NCBI GenBank assembly: GCA_034620365.1 | Contig: JAQGEQ010000296.1 | Coordinates: 109,815 to 173,814 of the forward strand | Direction of reading: 5' to 3' | Source of the DNA: Pegea sp. RAD2-039 | Lineage: Eukaryota > Chordata > Thaliacea > Salpida > Salpidae | DNA length: 64,000 nucleotides | Shown: piece after piece, positions 49,215 to 61,845 of the stretch | Layout of the letters: the number at the start of each line of letters is the position of its first letter | How positions within the stretch are numbered: position 1 is the first letter of the stretch | Made by a program: the position numbers and the translations under genes | Notes under the pieces: generated by a model | What the model saw: only the letters and a program-made list of their open reading frames with translations | Databases searched by the model: none | Told to the model about the DNA's origin: nothing

Positions 49215-52200
49215 ATCAAAGGAAATAGTAAGTGACGTCATAAGATGTTTGTAGATTAAATGAATGAAATAGTTGAATGATTTGTCACAAAAAAAATTTG
49301 AAGAATGATAAACCACGTGATTTGTAAAAAAAATTGTTGATCGAAATGTCAAAACGTTTTATAGATTGTTGCATCATTTGATTTAAAAAAAAAAGTGAAG
49401 AGAAAGTGAATTCTACTTCCTCTAAACTTTAACAGTTTTAATTATATTTAATTATGAATTAAATAATAAGAACAAAGCTTTTAAAAGAACTCAAACTTGT
49501 TTTTACATTTAAAAAGAAACAATTTAATAACTAAAAAATATATAAACATTTGAATCTTTTAAAAATATAATATAACATAAAATAAATATTTTATGTTTTG
49601 ATAAGTTTCTAAAAATGGATAAAACATAAATATTGATGAATTCCTAAAATAAAAAAAGCATATTTAGAATAAAAGAATTATTTTGAAATAAAAATATTCA
49701 GAACAATAAGTTCTGACAAAAGGTTAAATTTAAAACTTTTAATAAAAAAACTAAAGAATTTCAAGATAGAATAAATAAAAACAAAAAAGGTTTGAAGTTA
49801 AAATATGATTTCATTAAATAAACAAATGGTAATAAGGTGGTCAAAAAGAATTTATATTGTTTTATATTAGATGACTAACAAATAAGTGTTGAAAGTGAAC
49901 ATATTAGAAACATTTTCACAGTTAAAAATTACTAAAAAAACTAAAAAAATGTATTAATAATATTTGATATTTCATTTGAAACAATTATTATAGAAAAAGT
50001 TATAAAAATAAAACAACTATTTTGAACAACTTCATTATCTGAAATAACTTTATGAATAATCTAATATAAATTTATAAAAGTTAATTATAAAGCATAAAAA
50101 TTAAGAAAAAATATTAAAATACTGAATTCATTTAAAATACTTGAAAAAACCACAAAGATGAATTCATGAATACTTCAGAAATATTGATTGATATTTTTTA
50201 TGTAAACTAAAAGTTATTAAACAACCCAACTTAAAAGTTTTAATCTAAAGCTATTTAATCTAAAACTTGTTGATATTTATAAATATGGACAGGAAACTTT
50301 TACTTTTAAGTGTAAAGTTCATTAGTCAGCAGATTTTGATAAAGTAAGCAAAAAAGAAAAATAAGTTTCATTTTAAAAACTAAAGTTTCAAAAGTTAACC
50401 TCATTAAAATTTTAGATAAATAAATAAATAAATAAATAAATAAAACTTTATTTAATATAAATAAATGTTTTCAAAGCACATAAACTAAAAATATATAGTT
50501 AAAAGGCATAGCTTAGAAAATTCATAAGACATAATAGAAAAACAAAATAGAGATTAAATAAACTATTTACTAAACCTTGATATCATATTCCTTCAAATTT
50601 TATTCAAAAAATATAATTTTACAGAAACTATAAAAAACTTTGTTTACTGAACTTTTCAAATATAATTTTCTCCTAATTACCAAAACCAAAGATAAGAAAT
50701 TTAAATCAATGATAAAGATAATGGCAGACATTTATTATCAAATATTTCAGAAACACAAAAAAGTTATATTATTATATACAAAGACCATACAAGATATAAA
50801 GTTAAAGAATTTCAAATGAATAAATAAGATTGCTAATGATAAAATTGATTAACAAAAACACAATATGATTGTAGAGAAGCAATAGTTAACAAATTAATGA
50901 CTTTAATGAAAAATTACCAGATAATTTCAAGGATAAATAACCATTAAAATATAAAATTTATTCACAGAGATACAATAATAAATAAATATATAAAACAGAA
51001 ACAATTTTTGGCAGTTTATGGAATTGTCCCAAATCTATTAAAGTTAAAAGCATCAAATATTTTATATTAATAATAAAGACATACAAAAAAGTTTCAAAAC
51101 ATTTTTATAAAAATTCTAATCTTATTATTGATATAAACAAAAATTTAACAAAATTTAGACAAAAAATAGAAAATCATTTTCATGCTTTTAAAATTAATAG
51201 TTATAAGAAGTAAAAGCATAAAACATTTGAAAAAAATATCAAATCTATTATAAAAATATTTCTAATATAAAGCTAAACAAAAATTTATAAAAACAATTTT
51301 GAAAATATTGATATAGAAATAAATATATAATAATATATAATATAATATATAAAAGACTAATTTAATAAATTAAAAGTTGGTTTATAATGAAAAGAAATTA
51401 GATTAAGTTATAAAAAGTATATATAAATTATATAAAAGATTATGAAAAAGTAAAACATTTTATACAAAACATTTTTCAAATTTGAATAGAAAAACAGAAT
51501 AAAAAATAAATAAAAATAGTAAAGTATTTTCAAGGAATTAATTTAAAATTAAAAAAACAAATTTAAGTGAAAACATGAAACTTTCTATATCCAGAAATTA
51601 ACTTTATCTGAAAAAATCAAAGTTTATTTTAAGAAAATTTTTTATAAGAAACTAAAAATTATAAAAATAAAAGAAAAATTAAAGTAAAAAGATAGTTTAT
51701 ATAAAAAGTAAAAATAGAAAAACTTAACCAAATATAGACATTTATATTTCACTTGAAAAATTTAAGATATAACAAGACAAAATATATTCAAAAATAAAAA
51801 CAATACAAAATTTAGATAGTCAAATGTAAATAAAGACAATAATGTAGTTTAAAATTAATTTGAAAAACATATAAAATACACCAAAAACTACTTTAATTAA
51901 AATAAAAGTTTTTTTCAGAATTTGATCCTTAATACTTTAAATAATTTAGCTAATATATATATAACTAAAAAAGTTTCAAAAAGACATTTTAAAACTAAAA
52001 CTTCTTACAAATTTTTTTTGATTACATAATTAAAACTAAATAGAATATGGCGGAAAACTAAATACTTGACGATATCTGTAAAAGTGATAAAACAAATTTT
52101 AACGAAACTGGAACTATTAAAAAATCTACCAAATAATAAAAATAACGTTAAATTAAAACTTTCAATTAAAATTTTTAGTCTGATACAAAAAACATATTTT

Positions 52201-53868
52201 TTGGATAACAATACAAAAGCTTAAATAGAAAAAAAAATATTTTTTTACATAAAAATAGTAAATTACTTTTATGTCAAGAAACAAGTTTATTACAGATATT
52301 TAGCCAAACCAAAAAAAAATTGAATTATGTTGATATAAAACTATTACTGCAAAACTAAAATTCCAAAGTTTGACTATTTTGAAAACAAAAACAAAAATAA
52401 TAATAGTATTGCATAAAATAATTTTCATATAAACTTAAGCTTATCATAAAATAAATTTTATATTGAAACTTTTCATTTGCTACATGATTGAAAATGAAGT
52501 TAAAAAGTATTTTCGATGAAACCTTTAAAAATAAAAGCCTCTCATTATTTCATCTTAAATACCATAACTTTAAAAACAAAAAGCTAAAATTATAAAGATT
52601 ACTGTTAGATAATTATTGCACAAATCCGTATACAAAGTAAAAATAAGTTTTTAAGTAACGAATCAAGTTAAGTTTTATATATTAATCTATTAAGTTTTAA
52701 TGATAAATCTTTTATAATGACCTAGTTTTGACCAATATAAAAAAGTTTTAATAAGTGTAAAAATATTTAATTACAATAAAAGTTTTAATGGAAACATTTG
52801 AAGAAAAATTCACATAAAGAAAGAAAAGTCAACTACAAAAGAGAACTTACATGAAAAAAATAAAAGCACTTTAGAAAAGTATTTAAATTTACAAATTTTT
52901 AACTGAATTTTGTAATTAAATCATCCCTGTGATAGATGTTATTATGTTTATAATATAAAATTTTATAAACTAAATAAATAATCATGATACAATAACTTGA
53001 TAATTTATTAGAACAACTTGCTTTAAGCTTTGTAAAATCTTGAAAAATTATTTATTCCCAGACTAATAAAAAAGGTTCCGAAAAAATAAAATAATCTTTA
53101 AGTAAAATAGAACGATTAAAAAATTATTTAAAAGAATTTAGGAAACTAAAATGTTTTATTTAACCTTTTAAATAAAAATGCTCAATCTAAAAGACAGCTT
53201 TTGATAACTATAATAAAGCCTAATCATAAAAACAATTAATTTTACATGAGAGTATAGTCGACTGCCTCTTATCAAGAAGTAAAATTAAAACAACTATTTA
53301 GTATTTAATAAAAAAAAGTATTTTGAAATATGTTGTTGTGAAATTATGAATTACAATTTTAATCTATAAAGAATAACAAAAAATGAATTTTCGAGAAATA
53401 ATGTTTGATATAAATTCTAACTTTTAAGAATAATACTTTTTACTATTTATTGCATTTAACACATGGCTGAAAAGCCTACCTAAAAATTATATTCTATTAA
53501 ACTTCTTTAAAAAGCAAAATAATATAGGGCACTGATAAGAGATTAGACATAAATTACTATAAAAAATTTTTGATCAAATTAAACCTTACAGATATAAATA
53601 AACAAACTGTTTGTAAACGAATACAAAATATTTAAAAAGATGAAATTTGTTTAAACCCTTTTTGTTAATAAGAAGTAACTAGACTGAAACAATTATAATA
53701 ATTAAGTCGATAGAATTAAGAACAAAATTTTAACAAAGTACCTAAACAACTATAAAATCTCAATAAATTGGCGCTGTGGAAATTAATAATTGAATTTTCA
53801 AAGGTATTAACTAAAATTATTTTTAATTAAAAGTTTAAGAATATAATCAGCTGATATGACCACTGCTC
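49215..53868. other. 4.6-kb AT desert, no gene seen
   Basis: Extremely A-rich on the plus strand, no open frame with protein character, one TGACGTCA only (49231). Short AAAT microsatellite at about 50417-50445. Contrast with gene territory elsewhere in the window. Confidence 0.6.
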
Positions 53869-53870
53869 TC

Positions 53871-53942
53871 AGCAGAGTGGCGCAGCGGAAGCGTGCTGGG
53901 CCCATAACCCAGAGGTCGATGGATCGAAACCATCCTCTGCTA
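53871..53942 (+). tRNA. initiator tRNA-Met(CAU), right copy
   Basis: AGCAGAG...CTCTGCT acceptor stem with A1-U72, anticodon arm CTGGG-CCCATAA-CCCAG retaining the three G-C pairs diagnostic of initiators, T-arm with ATCGAAAC. Intact. Followed after five bases (CATGC) by tRNA-His with no T-run between, so the two are probably one Pol III transcript. Confidence 0.97.
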
Positions 53943-53947
53943 CATGC

Positions 53948-54019
53948 GCTGTAATCGTATAGTGGTTAGTACTTCACGTTGTGGCCGTGACAACCCAGGT
54001 TCGAATCCTGGTTACAGCA
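53948..54019 (+). tRNA. tRNA-His(GUG), right copy
   Basis: 72 nt, anticodon loop TTGTGGC, all stems intact, discriminator A; TTTTTT terminator at 54024. Flanks to about 54200 match the left copy inverted. Confidence 0.97.
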
Positions 54020-55255
54020 TAATTTTTTAATTTTCAGTTTATATTTTCTCCTTACTTTTAATTCGTATCTTCTACTATAGTCTGTTTATATCGATCAAAA
54101 CTTAAATTTATCAATCCATCTCTCACTAAAGCTCACCAGGATTCAAACTCTTAGGTTATTTAAAAACGTTTTACTCATTTCAAATATAATTAATTAAAAT
54201 TTTAAGTTTAATTAAAATGGCACAAATATCAAAAATTTCTCAATTTGATCTTTTGATATCAGAAATCTAAAAAATTGAAGTTTGTAGACTGACACAATCT
54301 TATCTTTTTATGTTAACTCGTGACATCATTAAATTTTGATGACGTCATCAGATCATCGATGACATCCTTTCTCAAGTGATGGAAACCTTCTTTCTTGACG
54401 TTATCAAATAATTAATGATATCATTTTATACCTGAGCGCTCATAATTTATTCGTGATTTGATGACGTCAGTAAAAATTTATCTGAATTCTCCGACGTCTG
54501 AAGTCTATTTTTAGATGAAAATAACTTTACAACAAACTTCGATTCAGTAGTAAGCTAAATGTTCTAAATGTTCTAAATGAGCTAATCTAAATGTTTATAA
54601 ATTGAAATTATAAAGAAATAGATTTTCAATCAACTCAGCTTTCTTCTATTTTAGTTTATTACATCATCAACACCTTTTTTATATATGTCTTAGTCAAACA
54701 CATAATTTGTATTTGCATTTTGAAAACATTTAGCAAAATATAAATATCATAAAGATCTTAAACTAAAATAAAATTATTATTGAGGAAAATAACTCAGTAA
54801 ATTATTATAATCTAAATGTACTTTTAATAACATAAATTAAGTAGATGTAAGAATAAGTTTAAGTTCTATAATAAAATACAAACTTCATAAATTTTATGAA
54901 CTTACAGCAGATTGAAGCACATTTCTACAAACTAAAAAAGACTTAGAAATATTTTTGATTTAAATATTTTAACATTAATTCAAAGGAAAAAGATAAAAAA
55001 TGTAAAAAAAGTAAAAAATAACTAGTTTAGAATTCAAAATTTTTCAAACTAACATAAATTTAATGTAAAACTTAAAAATTAAATGATAATGAAACTTCAA
55101 ATTCTGCTATACTTTTAAAAAAATATTTTGCAAACAATTTTTTTCAACTTTTAAACAACAAAGTCCAGATTAATCAAATAAAATGACAGTGTTTTCCAAA
55201 ACAGAAGAAACAAGCCTCAAAAAAAGAAATAATAATAAAGATATAAATAGTGAAA
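54020..55255. other. tRNA flank and AT-rich sequence
   Basis: 54020-54205 is homologous (inverted) to 27985-28174 and includes the tRNA-His 3'-end remnant at about 54132-54155. 54300-54500 has several TGACGTCATC-like sites. No gene seen. Confidence 0.55.
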
Positions 55256-55312
55256 GAAAAATATGTAACACATGGCATTTCAGTAGTCCCTATAAAAGAA
55301 CAATAATTAAAA
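55256..55312 (-). mobile_element. short CR1-like 3'-UTR scrap
   Basis: ATGTAACACATGGCATTTCA GTAGTCC matches the 3' UTR of the element family (compare 5480-5510). Only about 55 bp remain. Confidence 0.65.
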
Positions 55313-55360
55313 GTGAGTACTATGACTGTGAAAATTAATCTATTTCTGTTATTATTACAT

Positions 55361-55405
55361 CTCCCACGTGATAGGCGTTGATACTTACCACTATACTAAC
55401 AAGAC
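55361..55405 (-). pseudogene. 5' half of a tRNA-Asp
   Basis: Minus strand TCTTGTTAGTATAGTGGTAA GTATCAACGCC TATCACGTGGGAG follows the tRNA-Asp 5' half (A box, D arm, anticodon arm) but anticodon is ATC rather than GTC, and the T arm and 3' end are absent. Confidence 0.7.
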
Positions 55406-56577
55406 TACCTAACTGCTGCTTCATAGCTAAAAATACTTTATAAGTTTAAATAAAGATCGTACAATTAAATTCTTAATACACGATTTACAAGGTTTGCTCG
55501 TCATTAAAAATATTATCAAAGAAATTTTTAATTTAGCTAAAATTTTAATTTCAAACTATTTCTTTTTGTCAATCTGATTAAAAAGAATCATAAAAATCAT
55601 TTCAAATCAGTGTCATTATCACAAATTTTATAAATGTTTTTTAAATCAAGAGAAAATTGTTGTTAAAATTCTCTAAGGATGACTTCATTTTAACAAACTA
55701 AATTAACAATCATATCACTTTGAAAAATAGTTTGGGAACAAGAAATTTCTACTATTTTTTTTTCTTGTTAAATTGTTGAAAGATTTTAGAAATATTTATT
55801 TAGATGAAACTTCATCAATAAAACAGAAAAGTATTTATGTAGTAATTACTCATAGAATTACATTTTAGCCTAACTTTTTGTAGGTAATTCTATTCTATCT
55901 AAAACTTTACTTGATTCTAACAAAATAAATACAAAAGAAATTACCGGAAAAATGTACCTTGCACTAAGAGAGTTATCATAAGAAAACTTTGGTAAAGAAA
56001 ATACTTTCAATATAAATTTCACACTTTGTTTAATTACAAAACTCTTTACTATAAAATAATTATTAGAAGTGAAATTATGTTTCTAATTTACATTTTAAAT
56101 AAAAAATTTATTAGGAGAACTTTTTATAATCAACTCAAACTCAGAAAAAGAAAAAAACAATTTGAAGCTGAGAGATACTTTCTATAAAAATTAATCTTCC
56201 CCTTGTTTGAGTCTTCAGCATCCCTTCTAATTAGGATCGTTGTTCCTTAGGAGAATGAAATGCTCTTAAATTAAATTATACCAACAATTTTTTTAAACTC
56301 AGTAAATTCATTATAAAAATTAAATCTTCCAAAATTTTTTTATGTTGAAGTAATATTTTTGTAAAATAAATAGAAATTTGAAAAGCTTAAAACGAAGTTA
56401 ATTTGATTATAAAATTCCACAAAAGTAAATACAAACATATTAAGTATGTTGTAGCTTATATCATTACATCTACATACTTGACAATTGTTTATATGACAAA
56501 AACTCTTAATGTCTGTTATTTGAAATATTAATTGGTTAGTTTAAATAATGTATTTCTAACTTTCGACAATTAACATC

Positions 56578-56659
56578 GGTAGCGTGGCCGAGCGGTCTAA
56601 GGCGCTGGTTTAAGGCACCAGTCATTTCGATGGCGTGGGTTCGAATCCCACCGCTGCCA
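56578..56659 (+). tRNA. tRNA-Leu(AAG), right arm
   Basis: 82 nt, all stems complete, anticodon loop TTAAGGC, discriminator A, followed by TTTTTTT at 56663. Identical by eye to 30418-30499 and unlike the degenerate 27000-27081. Confidence 0.97.
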
Positions 56660-57600
56660 AATTTTTTTGTTAACAATCAATTGAAAACAAAATTAATAAA
56701 TAAAATTAAAAAAAGAAAATTATGATATTAATATACTTAACTCAATTTCATTCTTTACTAATTATTCTATTTTAGTTTTATGAAATTTTTCTAATATACT
56801 TTGTAAAAGTAAATTCCTTAAAACTTATTTTGTGATTTGATGTTATCAACTTAATGTTTCATTTGCATTAGAGTTTTCAAACTAATCACAGATTGGATTA
56901 TGATGATGACTATGAGATTATGATGATTATGAGAGTTGATCAAATTGATGATGTAGACTAATTCGATTAGTTTTCAAATTAAACTCGCACACATATGACT
57001 AGTTATTAATAACGTCATCGTTGCTATAATCACTTCAAATGTTATATGAAGATAAACTGATGACGTCATTGTTAATATCATAATGTTGTAATCAATTTTA
57101 TCATCACATCGATGATGATGATGACGTTACTCAATCCTACCCGTTTATCAGTGTATCAGTTGTTGGTTCAAAATTTGCTTTTACTTCTTTCCTATCAAAG
57201 CTGATGACGTCAAATTTGTTTACAAAATAATTTTAGGATCTTCTAATTCTTTCACTTTCTGTAGTTTCCTAAACTTCTATTTGATGACGTCACCACAAAT
57301 AACCATATCACAATATCAAAGGACTTCATCTCCATAAATGACTTTTTCAGACAACAAAGATCATGTGACTTCATAGTAAAAACCAAATTTAGTGACGTCA
57401 TCATTGCTTTCAGAGTTGGTTGAGTACATGATGCTGATGACGTCATGATCAGTTTGTGAGTTTGTGGTTGAATATTGATGATGACGTCACCAGTGGTTTT
57501 GTGACGTCTCAAATCGCAAACACCTTTTTACTCAAAGATTTTGACAAACTATTAAAATAAAGTCTTCATCGTCATCAAGTGACGTCATCATTACACGTCA

Positions 57601-57911
57601 ATGTCTCTTCTCAATGTTTGGATCTTTTTCATGATCTTCTTAATTTCATTTCCCATAACAACATCCAACAAGTAAGTGTGTGACGTCATCACATCAAAAT
57701 GTTTTCATCATTCATTTGTACAAGTTGAGGATTGATGAAGAGTAGATTATGTCTCCAATTGATTGTTCCTTATTCTTTCTACAATTAAAAAAGTGATCAT
57801 TAGCTGTAAGGTATCTTTTGTGATCAGCTTCATCATTGTCACTATTCTCACATCTTTGCTTTATTATATTTCAGCTTTATAACGTCGCATTATGTTCCCA
57901 TGTTTCGTTGA
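57601..57911 (+). CDS. putative small secreted peptide, right copy
   Basis: Exon 1 57601-57671 and exon 2 57875-57911, same signal peptide, donor, acceptor and FITSHYVPMFR tail as the inverted left copy; by eye the coding bases are unchanged between copies while surrounding bases differ at several places. Product 35 aa. TGACGTCATC sites lie directly after the donor and upstream of the ATG. Function unknown. Confidence 0.4.
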
Positions 57912-58267
57912 TGTCATTATTGAATAATTATCATTACTAGATGTCAAAAAATATTTGATAGAAAAAAGTTTAAATAACAAAGAATAGACAAAAGAAAATA
58001 AGATAATTTAAATAAAATTTTCAATAATAAATAATATTAAAAATTAACAAAATAAAATGATACCTAATAATAAATTTATATTTATCTACAAGTTGTCTAT
58101 TTCAAATCTACTACGTTTTGAAGACCTAATACGATTAATATTCCATAATAATTCTTTGACTATCATCTCTTTCGATATAATTTTTGTCAGGAGGAAAATA
58201 TTTTTTCGCTATTAGTTTGATTTATTAAAAACTGTGAGACTGAGTTGAAGCATAGAACTGTTCACGG

Positions 58268-58605
58268 CTTCAAATTATTCGCGTAAGCTTCTTGATATTC
58301 TTTATAATCCTTACTTGACATCAATTTCATCTCCAGGAAAGATCGAAAGATGGTTTTGATCAAATTAACAGATGTAAATGAAGCGATGCGGTGTTTAGTG
58401 GTGAGTAAACGTTTAGATCACATCTCAAAATCCTCTTCAACTCCTCATCTACTTACAGAGCTTGCATATTTACAAACTCAGCGACAACAACCACTTGCGT
58501 GTCTCCTTTTCCATGGGCCACATCTAAACTCTTTTGCTTGATCGTGGCAGGCGAGGTCCCTTCTATTTTCCTTACCTCCTTAGGACATTCCAGTTAGACA
58601 TGTTA
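58268..58605. other. GC-richer island with open frames on both strands
   Basis: Plus strand: CATCTCCAG acceptor at 58337, ATG at 58350, frame MVLIKLTDVNEAMRCL then a GTGAGT donor. Minus strand: about 47 open codons with KIEGTSPATIKQKSLDVAHG and KGDTQVVVVAEF. It interrupts the duplicated arm and has no left-arm counterpart. Neither reading is recognised; likely a gene or element fragment. Confidence 0.35.
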
Positions 58606-58614
58606 GCAGAAAAG

Positions 58615-59990
58615 CTTTTGAATATCTAGTATTTGTCAGGAGGAAAATATTTTTTCTCTATTAGTTTTATTTTCTACAAACTGTGAGACATCTTTTATTT
58701 CTTTGACATCAATCTTATAGAAGATTATATCTTACTTATAGGTGCAAAATAAGTTTTAGTTTAAATTTTTCAAGTAATTCTTTAAAACTAAACATATTAA
58801 AAATACTTTATATATAAAGCTAGTTGTATGAGTTCGAATAAAAACTTTTACAAATGTTAAAAAATAATGTTATGTAAGCTCAAAGTCTAACAGATCTAAC
58901 AGATCTAAGGATACAACATTTACCATTTTACAAAATATGAAAATAAAACTATTATGGGGACATCTTGTGGCTGGAAAATAAATAGTAAAATGCAATAATA
59001 TTCTAAAAAAAATTATAATTTACAGTCTATTAAAATAAATTCAGATAAAAGTGAGACAAACTGCAAATAATTTGCTGAATTCAGTTTTTCTCTGACTCTT
59101 AATGAATTTATATGGTAGAAATTGTTGAAACATTTGTCTTTTTATTCTGACTAATGTTATTCTAACCTTATTTAGGTATTGTAAGAAAACAATTGGCTAA
59201 AATTAGTTTTATAGCTATTATATAATAATATATCCTTATATGTTAGATATTTTTTTTATATTTATATACTATTAGTGAATTATAGTTCGCGTGGTTTGAT
59301 TATTTCGGAATATAATGTTTGTTTCATTACATCACACGTAACGTTTTCAAATACAGATTTTTTAGTAATGGAGAATTGTCTTTAAGTATAAATTAAAGAA
59401 ACCAAAATAACTTTATCTTAGAAGCTATAAGTTGAAACAAAAGAATTCAGTTTAAAATCACTTAAATGTATTCATTATGAGAACATGCAATAATGAAATA
59501 ATCAAAAAAATGTTTTTAAGTTCAATGACTTGAAAAGTTGTTTAATTATTTTTTAACAACAAATTTTGTTTATGTTTACATAAGGACTCTTTTGATCTTA
59601 TAGACTTGATTAGAAGGTTTTATAATTTTTTCCAAACTGTAAGCTTGGTTGAGAAACTAATCTGAAAACAAATTATTCATTTTTAAAGGTTTTTTAATTC
59701 AGTGAAAAACATTATCCACTAATTTTGATCAGTTTAAATTGTTTATCAGAACTGAAATAACTAAGCAGTGCAAATATCAAAGATACTGATGATGTAATAT
59801 CTAATATAGAACTTTTACTTCTGCAAACATCTTAGATACAGATCTTATCTTAATACTTTCTTTTTGAATTTAGTGAATCACTGAGTTGGAAAAAATATAC
59901 AAAAACATAGCCTGAAGCAATGTAAGGTTTTAAAGATTATTTATCATCAGCGACGTCTAGCGTAAACTTTTTCGACTAAAAAAGCAAAAA
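58615..59990. repeat. duplication block A and module F core, right arm
   Basis: 58620-58690 holds the core TCTAGTATTTGTCAGGAGG; 58690-58760, 58860-58965 and 59760-59985 match 22040 down to 21508 inverted, with unmatched AT-rich sequence inserted between them. Confidence 0.75.
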
Positions 59991-60654
59991 ATCAAAAATT
60001 TTTAAATACAATTTTCTAATTTTATATAAAAACGTATAATAATATAATTTTATTTTATAGTAAAGTTTATTTTATTTTAGATCAAGTTTAATATTTTCTC
60101 AAAACAACTTAAGATAACAAGAAAACAATAAATGTTGTCGAAATGACGAGTTTCTATTTAAAAAAATTGTGACAGTAATAGAAAACATTTTGTTGTCAAC
60201 TGAGAGGTTGATCTGTGGAAAGTTGTTTAAACTGATATTTTAAGCAGCTAAAAAATTCAGTTTCAAATTTGATTTTATAACCAATTGAATAAATGTTAAC
60301 TAACAAAAATCAAATACATTCTATTAAATTTATACTTTTGCAAAAGTATAATCTTTTTTGACCTCTTGAAGCTTAATTGTTTTGAACATTTTTCTTTTGT
60401 ATTTCTAAAGTATAATTTTGTTTCTTTGTTCTAAACTCAAAAAAAAATTATTGAAAAATGAAAGGGATACTTATTCTACAAATTATTTAAACATTAGATT
60501 GAAGAAAAAATTTATAACCAACTTTTTAAATATTCCAGGAAGTAATCTTCTAAATAAGTGACAACTTCAGTAAAATTTAATCTTTCGTTTAAAATTCAAT
60601 ATTTGTTTGTATAAAATTTAATAAAATTTCATGAGTTTGAAATGATTGATAATG

Positions 60655-60715
60655 AGAAAGTTGTAGTCAACGGCTTCGCTAACACACAATCTCACAAATA
60701 ATATCTGTTGAATCT
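60655..60715 (-). mobile_element. short CR1-like 3'-UTR scrap
   Basis: GCTAACACACAATCTCACAA ATAATATC corresponds to the 3' UTR segment (compare 31470-31490). About 60 bp. Confidence 0.55.
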
Positions 60716-60834
60716 GAAGAAAGTTAGGCAGTCAGTCAGCGGAAATAATATGTTTTCTAACTATTTACATTTTATGCCTGGATCCTTTACAAACTATATT
60801 AAATTTAAAACAAAAGCAACAGAAAAAATTAGAA

Positions 60835-61762
60835 TTTAACATTCAGGTAAAGTGTATAAAAATGTATTTTTTTATAATAAATAGGCTCGGTTAAAGTGGT
60901 TTGGGTTATTGTTTCTATGTTTCTTAAACTAATGAACCACCTTAAATATTTCTTAACTAAACAGTTTTATGTGTCAAACCAAACAAAAATAATTTGTTTT
61001 GAATTTTTTTTCATTAATATAAAAATGCCGGGCATTGTGGCATACGCTTGTAATTTGAACTTATTCAGTATGCCACAAACTTTAGATTGAAACAAATTTA
61101 TAAACACTGATAAAAACATTAGAAATTCGTGGTCCAATAAGTATATACTTGTAATGGAATACATTTAGGAGTTGATTAAATTTCAACAAATAATATTAAT
61201 GTTGACGTCATCAGTTTTGACTTTCAATTTTGTCGTTAATTTTTAAATCTCTAATTCCGAAGCTACTTGTATTTTACTAATGAAATCTATAAATTTTTAG
61301 CTTAAAACTGGAATACAGTTTTCAAATCTCGTTTAAATTTTAATGACAGGTTATATATTCAACACAAAAGTTTTTGACATCTTTTAAATTTTTGAGCTTA
61401 CATATTTCGTAGTGTTATTACTTAATAAAATTATTCATTCAAGTTTTGAACAAACAAAACAAGTTGTTAAAACTTTTTTAGAGTCTGATGATTTTATATT
61501 TATTATTAATTTATATTATAATATAAAAACATTAATTAAAGTATCGTGTCCTATGTAAGAATTTATCAGAGGAATATTTGGGACCGATGTGTTCACTGAT
61601 AATTTTAAACAATGTCTTGAAAACTTCTTATCTTAAAACAGTTAAGAAATTGGTTTAAAGTAAATAAATAATTCTGAACAAGTAATTTTTTTGGTGAACT
61701 TCTTTTAAATTGTGAAAGATAAAGATGTCTTTGATGACCAAGTTTTAAAAAGTTCCCACCAG
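60835..61762. repeat. duplication block D, right arm
   Basis: Inverted counterpart of 28798-29722, with point changes and small indels (for example an extra TGACGTCATC at 61204). It lies on the far side of block A here, whereas in the left arm it follows block B and the iMet/His pair. Confidence 0.85.
61025..61080 (+). ncRNA. conserved hairpin, SRP Alu-domain-like, right copy
   Basis: Stem 61035-61045 with 61068-61078. Reads GCCGGGCATTGTGGCATACG then CTTGTAAT, similar to the SRP RNA 5' domain, most mismatches being transitions. Tentative. Confidence 0.3.
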
Positions 61763-61796
61763 GTGTACAAAGTTTTAAAAAGTTTGACAAAGTTAA

Positions 61797-61845
61797 AAAA
61801 CATTAAAAAACGTTAAAAAACGTTAAAAAACGTTTAAATGTTTTT
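61797..61845. repeat. 11-bp short tandem repeat
   Basis: Four to five copies of GTTAAAAAACA/GTTAAAAAACG-type units. Confidence 0.8.

Larger units (their letters stand above)
56195..58110. repeat. duplication blocks E and B, right arm
   Basis: Inverted relative to the left arm: 56195-56285 matches 27115-27205, 56390-56577 matches 30500-30700 (5' flank of the second tRNA-Leu), and 56660-58110 matches 26999 down to 25360. The switch between the two left-arm sources falls at the tRNA-Leu gene. Confidence 0.85.

Noticed and set aside
60896..61164. Opposing open frames across block D
   Set aside because: Both run through a conserved hairpin and differ between duplicates without a coding pattern; treated as non-coding repeat.
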